Shown: one piece after another, positions 52,645 through 60,884 of the stretch
How positions within the stretch are numbered: position 1 is the stretch's first letter
How the letters are laid out: each line of letters opens with the position of its first letter
From: Desulfosediminicola ganghwensis
GTDB lineage: Bacteria; Desulfobacterota; Desulfobulbia; Desulfobulbales; Desulfocapsaceae
Direction: 5' to 3'
Assembly: GCF_005116675.2 (NCBI RefSeq)
Contig: NZ_CP050699.1
Location: 1,511,001 to 1,575,000 of the forward strand
Length of the DNA stretch: 64,000 nucleotides
Notes under the pieces: model-generated
What the model saw: the letters and a program-made list of their open reading frames with translations, nothing else
The model's database searches: none
What the model was told of the DNA's origin: nothing
Program-made: the position numbers and the translations under genes

Positions 52645-54264
52645 ATGTCTGAGCGAATAGTTATTGATCCGGTGACTCGAATCGAAGGTCACCTGAAAAT
52701 CGAAGTGGAAATTAACAACGGTGTTGTCACCGATGCCTGGAGCTCGGGAACGCTGTTCCGCGGGGTCGAGACCATCCTGTAGGGCCGCGAGCCGGAAGAA
52801 GCGTGGTTGATTACCCAGCGTCTCTGCGGGGTATGCACCTATATTCATGGCGTAACTTCAGTGCGTTCGGTAGAGGACGCCTTAAACATCACTGTGCCTG
52901 AGAATGCCCGACATATACGTAATCTTTTAACCGGTGGCCTGTACGTGCATGACCATCCGGTACATTTTTATCATCTGAGTGCCCTTGACTGGGTTGATAT
53001 CGTCAGCGCACTCTCTGCCAGTGTTTCCGCTACCGAGTCACTGGCCAAGTCACTTTCAGCCAATGCACCAGCTATAGATTTCGCTGCTACACAGGAAAGT
53101 CTGCAGAATTTCGTAAACAGTGGAAAGCTCGGCCCCTTTGCCGGAGGTTACTGGGGCCACTCAGCCTACACCCTGTCACCTGAAGAGAACCTGCTCTTTG
53201 CAGCGCATTATCTTTATGCCCTGCGTCAACAGGTGAAGGCGGGCCGCATGCACGCTATCTTTGGTGGCAAGAACCCGCATATCCAGAGTTTACGAGTAGG
53301 TGGCGTTACCTGTGCAGATGAGATCAATACCACCCGTATAGGTGAATTCCGCAGTCTCTTAAATGAGATGCGTGATTTTATCGACAATGTCTACCTGCCG
53401 GATGTCCAGCATCTTGCCTCCGCTTACCCTGAGTGGGGTACAATCGGTGGTTTCAGGAATTACCTGGCCTTTGGTGAGTTCCAGATGAGCAATAGTGATC
53501 AGGGTGATCTGTTCCTGCCTGCTGGTGTAATCATGGATAAGAATATCGGCCAGGTGAATGACGTTATGCTTGCTGAGATTAACGAGCATGTACGCCATAG
53601 CTGGTATGAAGGCTCCACTGCCAGGTATCCGCAATATGGAGAGACCGTGCCGAACTACACTGGCTACAACACTGATGATCGGTACAGCTGGCTGAAAGCT
53701 CCTCGTTATAAAGGTGAGCCGATGGAGGTTGGTCCTCTGGCACGTATGTTGGTTGCTTACGGTATGGGACACCCCAATGTGGTGAGTGCTGTAGACGGTT
53801 TTCTCGCCAAGGCAGGCCTTGGTGTTGATGCCCTGCATTCCACCCTGGGCCGTTCTGCCGCCAGGGCCATTGAGACCAAGATCATCGCCGATGAGATGGG
53901 GTACTGGCTCGATCAGCTCCAGCCGGGCAGCAGCGCAAGAGTTTCCGCTTCCATGCCGAATCAGGCAGCCGGAATAGGTCTCAATGAGGCACCACGCGGA
54001 GCGCTGGGCCACTGGATCAACATCGAGAACCAGAAGATCGGTAACTACCAGATGGTGGTTCCTTCTACCTGGAACCTGGGCCCGCGCTGCGCTTCGGGAT
54101 CACGTGGACCTGTCGAGGAAGCACTTATCGGTACCCCGGTGGCCAACCCGGAGCAGCCGGTTGAGATCCTGCGTATCGTTCACTCCTACGACCCATGCAT
54201 CGCTTGCGCGGTGCACGTGACCGACAACGATCAGGACAGCCATTACCAAATTAAGGTTCTCTAA
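52645..54264 (+). pseudogene. [NiFe] hydrogenase large subunit copy 1, with in-frame TAG at codon 46
   Basis: From the ATG at 52645 (AGGAG upstream) the frame aligns with copy 2 throughout (539 codons plus stop). Codon 46, CAG in copy 2, is TAG at 52780-52782. Downstream the frame is open to 54264 with both nickel-binding motifs intact: RLCGVCTYIHG and DPCIACAVH. Restart at a TTG/GTG near 52800 would lose the conserved RIEGHLKIEVE region, whose glutamate is part of the proton path, so such a product is unlikely to be active. Options are a recent pseudogene, a read-through codon, or a sequence error. Apart from this codon no damage is visible, so any loss is recent. Confidence 0.85.
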
Positions 54265-54328
54265 CTGTAATTTCCGCAACTGGTCTCTCATCTTTCCGGT
54301 TGCCGAAAGGCGGCCGGGAAAAATGAGT

Positions 54329-54358
54329 AAAAAAAAGGCTTGGAAATGCCTTTTTTTT
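54329..54358 (+). terminator. Intrinsic terminator between the two hydrogenase units
   Basis: AAAAAAAAGGC (54329-54339) pairs with GCCTTTTTTTT (54348-54358) around an 8-nt loop, 65 bp after the large-subunit copy 1 stop. A/T-flanked stem with T8 is a typical bidirectional intrinsic terminator. Confidence 0.85.
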
Positions 54359-54740
54359 ATCTGCTGCAAGCATTTGAAACAAATTGGATTTCTGCCACAT
54401 TGTGGGTGTTTTGGTGCGGCTAAGTGTTGTTACTTTCGTAAAAAAAATAGTTGTATTGCTACCGCTTCTAGGCTATTGCTGTGTTGCAGGCTTGATCCTG
54501 GCAGGTGATAGATGTATGCCTATAATATTGTTAGGTTTACCTTTGCAGTAGATGCATTCCTGTCGAAGAGATTTGGTTGAGCTGAAAAGAAATGACACAG
54601 CCGCTTTGCTGCCGTGGACTGTTTCTTAGTGTAGGCAACCCATGGGGGGGGAGTCTCTCTATTAACGACAGAGAATGATGTTGGGAAATTGAGTCTCAGA
54701 GCTGTAGGTTTTCCCAAAATTCTGTGCAAGGAGTATGTGT

Positions 54741-55820
54741 ATGAAACCGAAATTCAGGTTAGAACAGGCCCAGACGACAAAGGGCGTTCATCGTAGGGAC
54801 TTTATGAAATTCTGTGGAGTTGTCGCTACAGCGCTCAGTCTCGACATCACTTTCATTCCCAAAATTGCCGAGGCCTTGACCTCCGACAACAGACCTCCCG
54901 TCCTATGGCTGCATTTTGCCGAGTGTACCGGCTGCACCGAGTCTATCCTCAGGACTTCAAGCCCATGGATGGACGAGCTGCTGTTCGATACCATTTCCCT
55001 GGAGTATCATGAAACTCTCATGGCCGCAGCTGGGCATACTGTTGAGGCCCTGCTTGCTGAGGCCGCAGCTGTCCATCAGGGTGAGTTTTTCTGTGTTGTG
55101 GAAGGTGCCATCCCCACCGCCGACAACGGTATCTACGGCACCATTGGGGGGCGTACCATGCTGAGCATAGCGGAAGAGATCCTGCCCAAGGCCAAAGCGG
55201 TGATTGCCTGCGGCACCTGTGCAGCCTATGGAGGCCTGGCAGCCGCTTCTCCAAACCCGACGGGTGCCAAAGGTGTCCAGGACGCGCTCCCGAGCCTCAA
55301 CGTGCCAGTCATCAACCTGCCGGGTTGTCCGCCAAATCCTGTCAATTTCGTCGCAGTTATCACGAGCTATTTGCTGAACGGGCAGCTTCCTGCCCTGGAT
55401 TCACTCGGCCGTCCAACTTTTGCCCATGGTCGTACAGTGCATGATCGCTGCCCCTATGATGAGGACAGCCTGGAGAGGTTCTGCCTGGAACATCAAGGTT
55501 GTAAAGGTCCGCGCACCCGCAACAACTGTTCGACCATCAAGTTCAACGACGGGACCAGCTTCCCCATGCAGGTCGGCCACCCGTGTATCGGCTGCAGTGA
55601 ACCCAATTTCTGGGACACCATGAGCCCAGTCTATTCCGGAAGTGTGGAGGAATCAGGTGGGTCGGATGACTACCCTTCAGGTGGCGGCAGTGATATCCCG
55701 ACTGATGGTGGCGATATCCCTACCGATGGCACCGGTGATATTCCGACTGATGGTTCCACCAAAGGGAATGGGCGTGTGAAGAACGCTGACCGGGGCAACA
55801 AGAAAAGCAGCAGTAATTAA
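54741..55820 (+). CDS. Periplasmic [NiFe] hydrogenase small subunit with repeat-rich C-terminal tail (copy 2)
   Basis: A 359-aa subunit; the ATG at 54741 aligns with copy 1 and has AAGGAG upstream. Tat signal: HRRDFMKFCGVVATALSLDI. Cluster motifs: HFAECTGCTESILR, GTCAAYGGLAAASPNPTG, PGCPPNPVNF, HDRCP, FCLEHQGCKGPRTRNNC, GHPCIGCSEPNFWD. All ligands for three iron-sulfur clusters are present. After the last motif there is an unusual tail of about 60 residues, Gly/Asp/Ser-rich with repeats of IPTDG (DIPTDGGDIPTDGTGDIPTD) and a basic end. No transmembrane helix follows, so the enzyme is probably soluble periplasmic. It lies 17 bp before the intact large-subunit gene. Confidence 0.94.
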   Translation: MKPKFRLEQAQTTKGVHRRDFMKFCGVVATALSLDITFIPKIAEALTSDNRPPVLWLHFAECTGCTESILRTSSPWMDELLFDTISLEYHETLMAAAGHTVEALLAEAAAVHQGEFFCVVEGAIPTADNGIYGTIGGRTMLSIAEEILPKAKAVIACGTCAAYGGLAAASPNPTGAKGVQDALPSLNVPVINLPGCPPNPVNFVAVITSYLLNGQLPALDSLGRPTFAHGRTVHDRCPYDEDSLERFCLEHQGCKGPRTRNNCSTIKFNDGTSFPMQVGHPCIGCSEPNFWDTMSPVYSGSVEESGGSDDYPSGGGSDIPTDGGDIPTDGTGDIPTDGSTKGNGRVKNADRGNKKSSSN

Positions 55821-55837
55821 CGAGGGAGTATTGAATC

Positions 55838-57457
55838 ATGGTTGAACGTTTAGTTATAGATCCGGTGACCCGAATCGAAGGTCACCTGAAAATAGAAGTA
55901 GAGATCAACAACGGTGTGGTAACTGATGCTTGGAGTTCAGGTACTCTGTTCCGCGGCATCGAGACCATCCTCCAGGGCCGCGATCCGGATGAAGCCTGGC
56001 TGATCACCCAGCGCCTCTGCGGCGTCTGCACCTATATTCACGGCGTCACCTCGGTGCGTTCGGTTGAGGATGCGGTAAATGTCACTGTGCCGGAGAATGC
56101 CCGTCATATCCGCAATCTGTTGACCGGCGGACTCTTTGTTCATGACCACCCGGTACATTTTTACCACCTGAGTGCACTGGACTGGGTTGATATCGTCAGC
56201 GCACTCTCGGCCAACGTTGCCGCCACCGAGTCGATGGCCAACTCGTTGTCACCCAACGCACCGGCCATCGACTTCGCCGCCACCCAGCTGAGCCTGCAGA
56301 ATTTTGTAGACAGCGGCAAGCTCGGCCCGTTTGCCGGTGGCTACTGGGGACACTCCGCCTACACCCTGTCGCCGGAGGAGAACCTGCTCTTTGCCGCTCA
56401 TTACCTCTACGCGCTGCGCCAGCAGGTGAAGGCGGGCCGCATGCACGCAATCTTCGGCGGCAAGAATCCGCATGTGCAGAGTCTCAGGGTCGGAGGTGTA
56501 ACCTGTCAAAACGAGATCAACAGTACCCGGATCAACGAGTTCAGAAGCCTTTTGAACGAGATGCGTGATTTCATAGACAATGTCTACCTGCCGGATGTCC
56601 AGCACCTTGCCTCCGCTTATCCTGAGTGGGGTGCCATCGGCGGCTTCAAGAACTACCTGGCCTTCGGTGAGTTCCAGATGAGCAACACCAATCAGGGCGA
56701 CCTGTTCCTGCCCGCCGGTGTGATCATGGATCAGAACATTGGCCAGGTGAACGATGTCATGCTGGGCGAGATCAACGAGCACGTCCAGCACAGCTGGTAT
56801 GAGGGCTCCACCGCCCGCTATCCGCAAAACGGTGAAACGGTACCCGGCTATACTGGTTATGATACCGCTGACCGCTACAGCTGGATGAAGGCTCCCCGCT
56901 ATCAGGGTGAGCCGATGGAAGTTGGCCCGCTGGCCCGTGTGCTGGTCGCTTATGGTATGGGCCATTCAGCTTTCGTGAATGCCGTGGACAGTTTCCTGGC
57001 CAAGGCAGGTCTGACCATCGAGGCCATGCATTCCACCTTGGGCCGTTCAGCGGCCAGAGCCATCGAAACCAAGGTCATCGCCGATGAGATGGGCTCCTGG
57101 CTCGATCAGCTCCAGCCGGGGGCCATTGCCAGGGTATCCGTCTCCCTGCCGAACCAGGCCTCCGGTATCGGCCTCAACGAGGCGCCGCGAGGAGCGCTTG
57201 GTCACTGGATCAACATTGAGAACCAGAAGATCGGCAACTACCAGATGGTGGTTCCTTCCACCTGGAACCTGGGCCCGCGCTGCGCTTCCGGATCACGTGG
57301 ACCTGTCGAGGAAGCACTTATCGGAACCCCGGTGGCGAACCCCGAGCAGCCGGTTGAGATCCTGCGTATCGTACATTCTTACGATCCATGTATCGCTTGC
57401 GCGGTCCATGTGACTGATAACGACCAGCAAACCCATTATGAAGTTAAAGTTTTGTAA
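55838..57457 (+). CDS. Periplasmic [NiFe] hydrogenase large subunit (copy 2, intact)
   Basis: A 539-aa catalytic subunit oxidising H2 (or evolving it). The N-terminal motif is IDPVTRIEGHLKIEVEIN; L1 nickel ligands lie in RLCGVCTYIHG and L2 in DPCIACAVHVTD near the C-terminus. The residues after DPCxxCAVH are removed by the maturation protease encoded immediately downstream. Both proximal and distal Ni ligands are cysteine, not selenocysteine. It pairs with the small subunit at 54741 and probably donates electrons to a periplasmic cytochrome c3. Export occurs with the Tat signal of the small subunit. Confidence 0.96.
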   Translation: MVERLVIDPVTRIEGHLKIEVEINNGVVTDAWSSGTLFRGIETILQGRDPDEAWLITQRLCGVCTYIHGVTSVRSVEDAVNVTVPENARHIRNLLTGGLFVHDHPVHFYHLSALDWVDIVSALSANVAATESMANSLSPNAPAIDFAATQLSLQNFVDSGKLGPFAGGYWGHSAYTLSPEENLLFAAHYLYALRQQVKAGRMHAIFGGKNPHVQSLRVGGVTCQNEINSTRINEFRSLLNEMRDFIDNVYLPDVQHLASAYPEWGAIGGFKNYLAFGEFQMSNTNQGDLFLPAGVIMDQNIGQVNDVMLGEINEHVQHSWYEGSTARYPQNGETVPGYTGYDTADRYSWMKAPRYQGEPMEVGPLARVLVAYGMGHSAFVNAVDSFLAKAGLTIEAMHSTLGRSAARAIETKVIADEMGSWLDQLQPGAIARVSVSLPNQASGIGLNEAPRGALGHWINIENQKIGNYQMVVPSTWNLGPRCASGSRGPVEEALIGTPVANPEQPVEILRIVHSYDPCIACAVHVTDNDQQTHYEVKVL

Positions 57458-57471
57458 ATAAATCGAACGTT

Positions 57472-57500
57472 CCGAAGAGTAGGTTGGTTCTACTCTTCGG
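57472..57500 (+). terminator. Hairpin between large subunit and protease genes
   Basis: CCGAAGAGTAG (57472-57482) and CTACTCTTCGG (57490-57500) form a perfect 11-bp stem with a 7-nt loop. There is no T-run, and the protease gene follows 24 bp later, so it probably sets mRNA stability or partial attenuation rather than full termination. Confidence 0.55.
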
Positions 57501-57523
57501 TTGAACCTGCAAAAGAGATAGGT

Positions 57524-58018
57524 ATGCAGAAAAGAAAGAACATTCTGGTATTGGGAGTGGGCAATATCCTGCTGCATGATGAAGGAATAGGTGTTCACGT
57601 GGTGAGGGATCTGGAAGAGCAGTACTCTTTTTCCAAAGAGTTAACCCTCCTTGACGGGGGAACTCTCGGTATACGGCTGTTGGATGCTATGGGGCGGGCC
57701 GATTACATGATCGTGGCCGATACCTTGTGTTCAGGTAAAGCTCCCGGCACCATTACCAGATTGACCGGTAGCGAGTTACGTGGCCGGGTTGCGGCCAAAA
57801 ACTCACAGCACCAGGTGTCTTTCCTGGAGACCATCGCCTATGCCGACTTTCTGGGCATGCTGCCCGAGACAGTGATGATCGGCTGTGAACCCAAAGATCT
57901 CAGCGCCTGGGGCACGGAGTTAACCGAAGAGGTTGCTGCAGCCAGACCGCAGATGATTGCGAGAGTGATAGATGAGATTCGGGCGGCCGGTGGTGAGGTT
58001 ATGCAGGCTCAGATGTAA
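57524..58018 (+). CDS. hynD: Hydrogenase maturation protease
   Basis: A 164-aa cytoplasmic endopeptidase of the HyaD/HybD/HynD family that trims the large-subunit C-terminus after nickel insertion. It contains LGVGNILLHDEGIGVHVVRD (nickel-ligand acidic residue in DEG), LLDGGTLGIRLLDAMGRADY, VADTLCSGKAPGTI and SQHQVSFLETIAYADFLG, all in family order. The gene is 66 bp after the intact large subunit and serves both copies if the first is ever translated. Confidence 0.93.
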   Translation: MQKRKNILVLGVGNILLHDEGIGVHVVRDLEEQYSFSKELTLLDGGTLGIRLLDAMGRADYMIVADTLCSGKAPGTITRLTGSELRGRVAAKNSQHQVSFLETIAYADFLGMLPETVMIGCEPKDLSAWGTELTEEVAAARPQMIARVIDEIRAAGGEVMQAQM

Positions 58019-58042
58019 GAGATGAAGCAGGAGGAAAAGGGT

Positions 58043-58078
58043 ATGTCTGCCGGTAGTTGGGAGACTAACGGCAGACAT
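58043..58078. terminator. Inverted repeat between hynD and the convergent TupA-like gene
   Basis: ATGTCTGCCG (58043-58052) pairs with CGGCAGACAT (58069-58078), perfect 10-bp arms, loop 16 nt; a T5 run follows at about 58089 near the end of the convergent gene. Probably terminates one or both transcripts. Confidence 0.6.
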
Positions 58079-58092
58079 GCCAGATGACGTTT

Positions 58093-58953
58093 TTAATGAT
58101 CGTACTGCGTTGCATACTCTGCGTCGTTATACATCGGTTCACCGTAAAGATCCTTGCCGAAGCTGCCGATAATAGCCTGGCCTTCTGCTGAAGCGACAAA
58201 GTCGATGAACTGAGAAGCCAGCGGTTGAGCTGCGGTGGCACCTTCCGGCTGGCAAAGACCGTGGTAGGTGTTGATCAGCACAGGATCACCTTTAAAGAGT
58301 ACCTTAAGGTTACCCATCTCTTTTTTACCGGCAACCCAGGTGGAAGAATCAGTCATGAAATAGCCGTTGGTCTGGTTGGCCTGTTTCAGGGAGGCCATCA
58401 TGAATTCCCTGGTGATTACGTACCAGTCACCAGCCGGTGCAACTCCAGCGGTTTTCCAGATTGCCAGCTCTTTCTTGTTGGTGCCTGAGTTGTCTCCACG
58501 GGAGAGAAACGGGGCTTTTACCGCGGCAATTTTGGCATACGCGTCAGCAGCGCTGGTGGCACCAGCAATTCCTGCAGGGTCATTTTCCGGGCCGACGATG
58601 TAAAACTCGTTGGAACCGATCAGGGAGCGCTTGATAGCCCAGCCGTCAGCTATAGCCTGCTTTTCTGCAGCCGGGGCGTGCACCAGAACCAGATCAACTT
58701 TCTTGTCTTTCAAGAGCGCAAGAGACTTGCCGGAACCCGCTTTTTGCCAACACATTGTGGAGCCGTGCTTGTCGTTGAAGGTATTGGCCAGCTCTTCAAG
58801 CAGGCCGAGTTCACCGGGGCTGCCGGTGGCGAGAGTGTAGGTGTTTTCGCCGTTGCCATAGATGGCTTTGCAGTTGTTTGCGGCCTGGGCTACGGTTGCC
58901 CCGGCGATGGCCAGGGCCATTGAGGCACCAAATACGAGCTTCCTGATATTCAT
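58093..58953 (-). CDS. TupA-like tungstate/molybdate-type periplasmic binding protein
   Basis: A start at 58953 gives 286 aa with an AGGA site and a signal peptide (LVFGASMALAIAGATVAQAA). The mature part begins NNCKAIYGNGENTYTLATGS and contains KAGSGKSLALLKDKKVDLVL followed by VHAPAAEKQAIADGW, EFYIVGPENDPAGI and SRGDNSGTNKKELAIW, the pattern of TupA-type tungstate-binding proteins. Tungsten or molybdenum is needed by enzymes such as formate dehydrogenase. No TupB/TupC permease or ATPase is adjacent; the neighbouring ABC genes belong to another family with their own binding protein. The ligand could also be another oxyanion. Confidence 0.82.
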   Translation of the reverse strand: MNIRKLVFGASMALAIAGATVAQAANNCKAIYGNGENTYTLATGSPGELGLLEELANTFNDKHGSTMCWQKAGSGKSLALLKDKKVDLVLVHAPAAEKQAIADGWAIKRSLIGSNEFYIVGPENDPAGIAGATSAADAYAKIAAVKAPFLSRGDNSGTNKKELAIWKTAGVAPAGDWYVITREFMMASLKQANQTNGYFMTDSSTWVAGKKEMGNLKVLFKGDPVLINTYHGLCQPEGATAAQPLASQFIDFVASAEGQAIIGSFGKDLYGEPMYNDAEYATQYDH

Positions 58954-59154
58954 GATTGTTCCTCGGAGGTTGTTGTTCTGGACGTGTTCAGCTGGTCGAG
59001 AATGGAACACGCATCTCTACGAGGAGGGCAGATACCCTTTTATGGCCGGAGCTGTCAATGTTGTCAGCATGGATGACCAAAACGGACAAAGATGAACAGT
59101 GGAGAACGGGCAGTGCGCTGCAATTGCCAAGGGCCTGGTAGCCCTGTTTCAATA

Positions 59155-59943
59155 TCAGCCAACAGTTCCCATGGTCTTCAGAGTCTCTTCACGAATGGAC
59201 TCAATCAGCCCTTTTTTGGCCTCCATAAAGAGTGGTTCTGTCATTATCTCGTAGCTGCGGGGACGGGAGATGCCGATACGCTTGTCCTGCTTGAGTCGGC
59301 CGGGCCGCGATGACATCACGATAACCCGATCGGAGAGGAATATTGCCTCATCAACGTCGTGGGTGATAAAGAGCACTGTGGTTTTGTGCTCTCCCCACAC
59401 CTTCAGCAGCAACTCCTGCATCATGCCGCGGGTCTGGGAGTCAAGTGCCCCGAACGGCTCGTCCATCAATAGCACCGATGGTTTATAAACCAGTGCCCGG
59501 GCAATGGCCACCCGTTGTTTCATGCCGCCTGAAAGCTCGTTTGGGTAGGCCTTTTCAAAGCCGACCAGTCCCACCGATTCGATGTAGTGCTGCACCAGTT
59601 CACGCTTTTCACTCTCCCCCATGTCAGTTCCTTTCAGGGCAAAGAGAATATTGTCGGTGACTGTCAGCCATTCAAAAAGGCTATAGGACTGGAACACGAA
59701 GCCGCGATCCCTGCCGGGGCCGGAGATGGGCATACCATCTATCTGGACCTGGCCTTCGGTGGGGTCGACCAGGCCGCCGACGATATTGAGCAGGGTCGAT
59801 TTCCCGCAGCCCGAGGTGCCGACCACGGTCACGAATTCATTTTGGGCAATCTCTAAATTGAAGTTATCGAGCACTACGAAAGCCGTGCCGTTCTTATTAT
59901 AGATTTGCGAGACATTGTCGATTTTGATTTTCGGAATTGTCAT
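59155..59943 (-). CDS. ABC transporter ATP-binding protein (SsuB/TauB/NrtD-like)
   Basis: A 262-aa ATPase with Walker A VGTSGCGKSTLLNIVGG, Q-loop FVFQSYSLFEWLTV, signature ELSGGMKQRVAIARAL, Walker B VLLMDEPFGALD and H-loop LFITHDVDEAI. It belongs to the nitrate/sulfonate/taurine group by sequence. It starts 14 bp after the permease gene and is the last gene of a three-gene operon (binding protein, permease, ATPase). Confidence 0.95.
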   Translation of the reverse strand: MTIPKIKIDNVSQIYNKNGTAFVVLDNFNLEIAQNEFVTVVGTSGCGKSTLLNIVGGLVDPTEGQVQIDGMPISGPGRDRGFVFQSYSLFEWLTVTDNILFALKGTDMGESEKRELVQHYIESVGLVGFEKAYPNELSGGMKQRVAIARALVYKPSVLLMDEPFGALDSQTRGMMQELLLKVWGEHKTTVLFITHDVDEAIFLSDRVIVMSSRPGRLKQDKRIGISRPRSYEIMTEPLFMEAKKGLIESIREETLKTMGTVG

Positions 59944-59957
59944 TGCTGCGTGTCCCT

Positions 59958-60803
59958 TTATTGCCCTTTATTCCACTTAAACAGTACTTTGCCGGAAAGT
60001 TTGAAAATATAGTCGGTAATCAGCCCTAAAAAGCCGATGAAGAGGATGCCGAAGATGATGGTATCGGTGGCCAGATAGCGTTGGGCGTCCATGATGCGTC
60101 GTCCCAGGCCGTTATTGGCGGCCACCAGTTCGGCTACAACCAGATAGGTCCAGGTCCAGCCCATGGTGATCCTGAAGGTGTCCCAGATCTTGGGCATGGC
60201 GGCGGGCAGAACTATGGATTTCAGGATTTCAAAACGTGAAAGCCCAAGGGTTTGCCCGACTTTGATAAGACTGATCGGCACCGACTTGACGTTATCCATC
60301 ACCATCAGTACCTGCTGGAAGAAGGTGCCGATAAAGAGGATCAGGAATTTCTGAAAATCACCTATACCGGCCCAGAGGATAGTGAGTGGTATCAGGGCGA
60401 CCACTGGCATATAGCGGACGATATCGATAAAGGGTTCGAACAGTCCCTCGAAGAACTTGAAATTGCCCATTAATATACCGATGGGAACAGCAAACAGTGT
60501 AGCGAAGCCCCAGCCCATGACGATACGATAGATGGAGGCGGAGGCATCTGCCCAGAGTATGCCCTCGTTTATCTGCCGTAATCCTTCCGTGGCAATGTTT
60601 GCTGGCGGCGGCAGAAAGAGGGGGCGTATCAGACCACTGCTGGTGACAATTTGCCAGGCAACAAGAAGCAGCAGGATAAAACCTGCTCCTAAGGCGATAT
60701 AGACATTTTTGGGGATATCTTCTCGTAGGGCAAGGTAGCGGGTCGGTTTCTTGTGCTGGCGTGTGGTGTTGCTGTCAGGTGATGGTTTTTGTGGGTCGGT
60801 CAT
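59958..60803 (-). CDS. ABC transporter permease (SsuC/TauC-like)
   Basis: A start at 60803 gives 281 aa beginning MTDPQKPSPDSN; an upstream in-frame ATG at 60848 lacks a ribosome site. About six membrane segments, the first being VYIALGAGFILLLLVAWQIV. The permease motif is VGQTLGLSRFEILKSIVLPA followed by AMPKIWDTF, the EAA loop of the BPD_transp_1 family. It partners the ATPase and binding protein on either side. Confidence 0.93.
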   Translation of the reverse strand: MTDPQKPSPDSNTTRQHKKPTRYLALREDIPKNVYIALGAGFILLLLVAWQIVTSSGLIRPLFLPPPANIATEGLRQINEGILWADASASIYRIVMGWGFATLFAVPIGILMGNFKFFEGLFEPFIDIVRYMPVVALIPLTILWAGIGDFQKFLILFIGTFFQQVLMVMDNVKSVPISLIKVGQTLGLSRFEILKSIVLPAAMPKIWDTFRITMGWTWTYLVVAELVAANNGLGRRIMDAQRYLATDTIIFGILFIGFLGLITDYIFKLSGKVLFKWNKGQ

Positions 60804-60884
60804 TGGGGCAATCCTGCAGGGAATGTAGGAGCAGGGGTAATCCGCCAAACGGCTACCCCTGCGTTCTTACAGAGCGGTCGGCAG

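Larger units (their letters stand above)
51490..57457 (+). repeat. Tandem duplication of a [NiFe] hydrogenase leader plus small and large subunit genes
   Basis: Unit 1 runs from about 51490 to 54264 and unit 2 from about 54545 to 57457. Both have a similar leader, a small-subunit gene and a large-subunit gene. Similarity is strongest at the 3' ends of the large-subunit genes (54009-54200 against 57202-57392 are almost identical), consistent with gene conversion. Terminator and spacer sequence between the units differ. Confidence 0.8.
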
